This document shows, one piece after another, positions 5,146 through 5,871 of a DNA stretch of 5,871 nucleotides. The notes beneath the pieces were generated by a model. The model saw only the letters and a list, made by a program, of their open reading frames with translations. It did not search any database and was not told where the DNA came from. The position numbers and the translations under genes were made by a program. Each line of letters starts with the position of its first letter. Within the stretch, counting starts at the first letter, position 1. Location of the stretch: contig CALDNM010000095.1 of assembly GCA_937915045.1 (NCBI GenBank), forward strand, positions 1-5,871, read 5' to 3'. The DNA comes from an uncultured Clostridia bacterium. GTDB lineage: Bacteria; Bacillota; Clostridia; Peptostreptococcales; Anaerovoracaceae.

Positions 5146-5736
5146 ATGGAAACTGATTATTCAAGAGAGAAATGCTGTATCGAGAAAGCACCAGCGGAAA
5201 AAGCTGTGGTCGCGTGCCAGGGTGTGCGCGGCGCTTATTCGCAGAAGGCGTGCGACGAGCTGTTCGCGCTTCCTGATATCATGTACTTTGGAGATTTCGA
5301 AAGCATTTTTAAGGCAGTGGATCAGGGTCTGTGCGAGTACGGTGTCCTCCCTCTCGAAAACAGCACTTGCGGCAAGGTCCGTGAAGTCAGCGAGCTGATG
5401 CCGCGTTATGATTTAAGAACGGTCCGCTCAGTCCGTATCGATATCCGCCACGATCTTATGGCGCTTGAAGGCGCGACACTGGACGGCATCCGTGAAGTGT
5501 ATTCCCACGAACAGGCGCTAAGCCAGTGCGGCCGCTATCTCTCGCTTCTCGGAGTCAAGGTGACCACCGCCCCGAACACCGCGGCCGCCGCCAGACTCGT
5601 CGCCGAGTCGGGACGCACCGATATTGCTGCCATCGCGTCAGAGGACTGCGCCGATATTTATGATCTCAAAGTGCTCGCTTCCGATATACAGATAAAAGAT
5701 GACAACCAGACACGCTTCATCTGCATCGCGAAGTGA
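5146..5736 (+). CDS. pheA: Prephenate dehydratase, catalytic core only
   Basis: This enzyme converts prephenate to phenylpyruvate, with loss of water and carbon dioxide, in phenylalanine synthesis. The 196 residues cover one dehydratase domain with its motifs: QGVRGAYSQKA (25-35), GVLPLENSTCGKV (66-78), YSHEQALSQC (119-128), NTAAAA (144-149) and the catalytic TRF (189-191). It ends five residues after TRF, so the C-terminal ACT domain that binds phenylalanine for feedback is missing. There is also no N-terminal chorismate mutase domain, although wording such as VACQGVRGAYSQ and TRFICIAK recalls clostridial mutase-dehydratase fusions. No ACT-like sequence follows in any plus frame. AGGAGG (5130-5135) precedes the ATG by ten bases. 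Expression is probably controlled by the leader attenuator. Confidence 0.92.
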   Translation: METDYSREKCCIEKAPAEKAVVACQGVRGAYSQKACDELFALPDIMYFGDFESIFKAVDQGLCEYGVLPLENSTCGKVREVSELMPRYDLRTVRSVRIDIRHDLMALEGATLDGIREVYSHEQALSQCGRYLSLLGVKVTTAPNTAAAARLVAESGRTDIAAIASEDCADIYDLKVLASDIQIKDDNQTRFICIAK

Positions 5737-5779
5737 CATATATAATATCCGCGATCATCTGAGAGATCTCCGATTTGTT

Positions 5780-5871
5780 ATGTCGATCGTTTTTGAAAAT
5801 GTCCAAAAACTTGATAGCTCTGCTTCGGCAGCACTGAGCCGACATATGGCCGTGCAGAGCTTCCTCTTAAT
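5780..5871 (+). CDS. Possible start of an unrecognised gene, cut by the window end
   Basis: An ATG opens a frame that stays open to the window edge, 30 codons beginning MSIVFENVQKLDSS. I do not recognise the product and see no convincing ribosome binding site before it (only GAGAG at 5761-5765). TATAAT at 5741-5746 could be a -10 element but has no clear -35. Two minus-strand frames are also open through 5781-5871, so a gene ending here from the other side is possible. Confidence 0.25.
   Translation, partial: MSIVFENVQKLDSSASAALSRHMAVQSFLL
5816..5861. other. Inverted repeat near the window end
   Basis: AGCTCTGC (5816-5823) and GCAGAGCT (5854-5861) are perfect 8-base complements. Inside them CGGC (5826-5829) can pair with GCCG (5849-5852). 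The flanks are not clearly terminator-like: TTCCTCTTAAT follows on the plus strand, and ATCAAGTTTTT on the minus strand. It may be the terminator of pheA or of a gene coming from the right, or structure within a coding sequence. Confidence 0.35.

Overview
The window looks like a chromosomal segment of an anaerobic Firmicute (Bacillota, probably class Clostridia; the family cannot be fixed from this stretch). The signs are strong AGGAGG-type ribosome binding sites, TTGACA/TATAAT-type promoters, a BceAB-type bacitracin/antimicrobial-peptide ABC transporter, a two-iron superoxide reductase typical of anaerobes, and a prephenate dehydratase most like the dehydratase part of clostridial chorismate mutase-prephenate dehydratase fusions.

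Layout. 1-92: the end of a leftward operon, with a hairpin terminator and a small in-frame tandem duplication of the last codons of the permease gene. 90-2863 (minus): the BceAB-type operon. The ATPase gene is intact. The permease gene is broken by a single frameshift near 955-985 that separates transmembrane segments 1-7 from segments 8-10. 2864-3068: a divergent control region with a repeated ACCTTAC motif for the transporter and an extended -10 promoter for superoxide reductase. 3069-3446 (plus): superoxide reductase. 3391-4701 (minus): a secreted or membrane-anchored protein of unknown function, probably a beta-propeller, whose 3' end overlaps the superoxide reductase gene tail to tail. 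A good plus-strand terminator lies inside it, antisense. 4702-5145: a 444-base control region holding two near-identical tandem promoters for the secreted-protein gene (minus), a promoter for pheA (plus), a phenylalanine-rich leader peptide and an attenuator. 5146-5736 (plus): a prephenate dehydratase that consists only of the catalytic core. 5737-5871: a short open frame and an inverted repeat of unknown meaning.

The most interesting part is 4860-5736. The leader at 4938-5027 encodes 29 residues with five phenylalanines in eight positions (TFFFDSFTF at residues 9-17). It is followed by three mutually exclusive pairings: a 1:2 hairpin over the Phe codons, a long antiterminator, and a terminator with a T-rich tail before the pheA ribosome binding site. 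This is the design of the enterobacterial pheA leader, found here in a probable Firmicute where T-box control would be more usual. The enzyme it controls lacks the ACT domain that normally senses phenylalanine, so attenuation may be the main phenylalanine feedback on this enzyme. All pairings were worked out by hand and have not been folded computationally.
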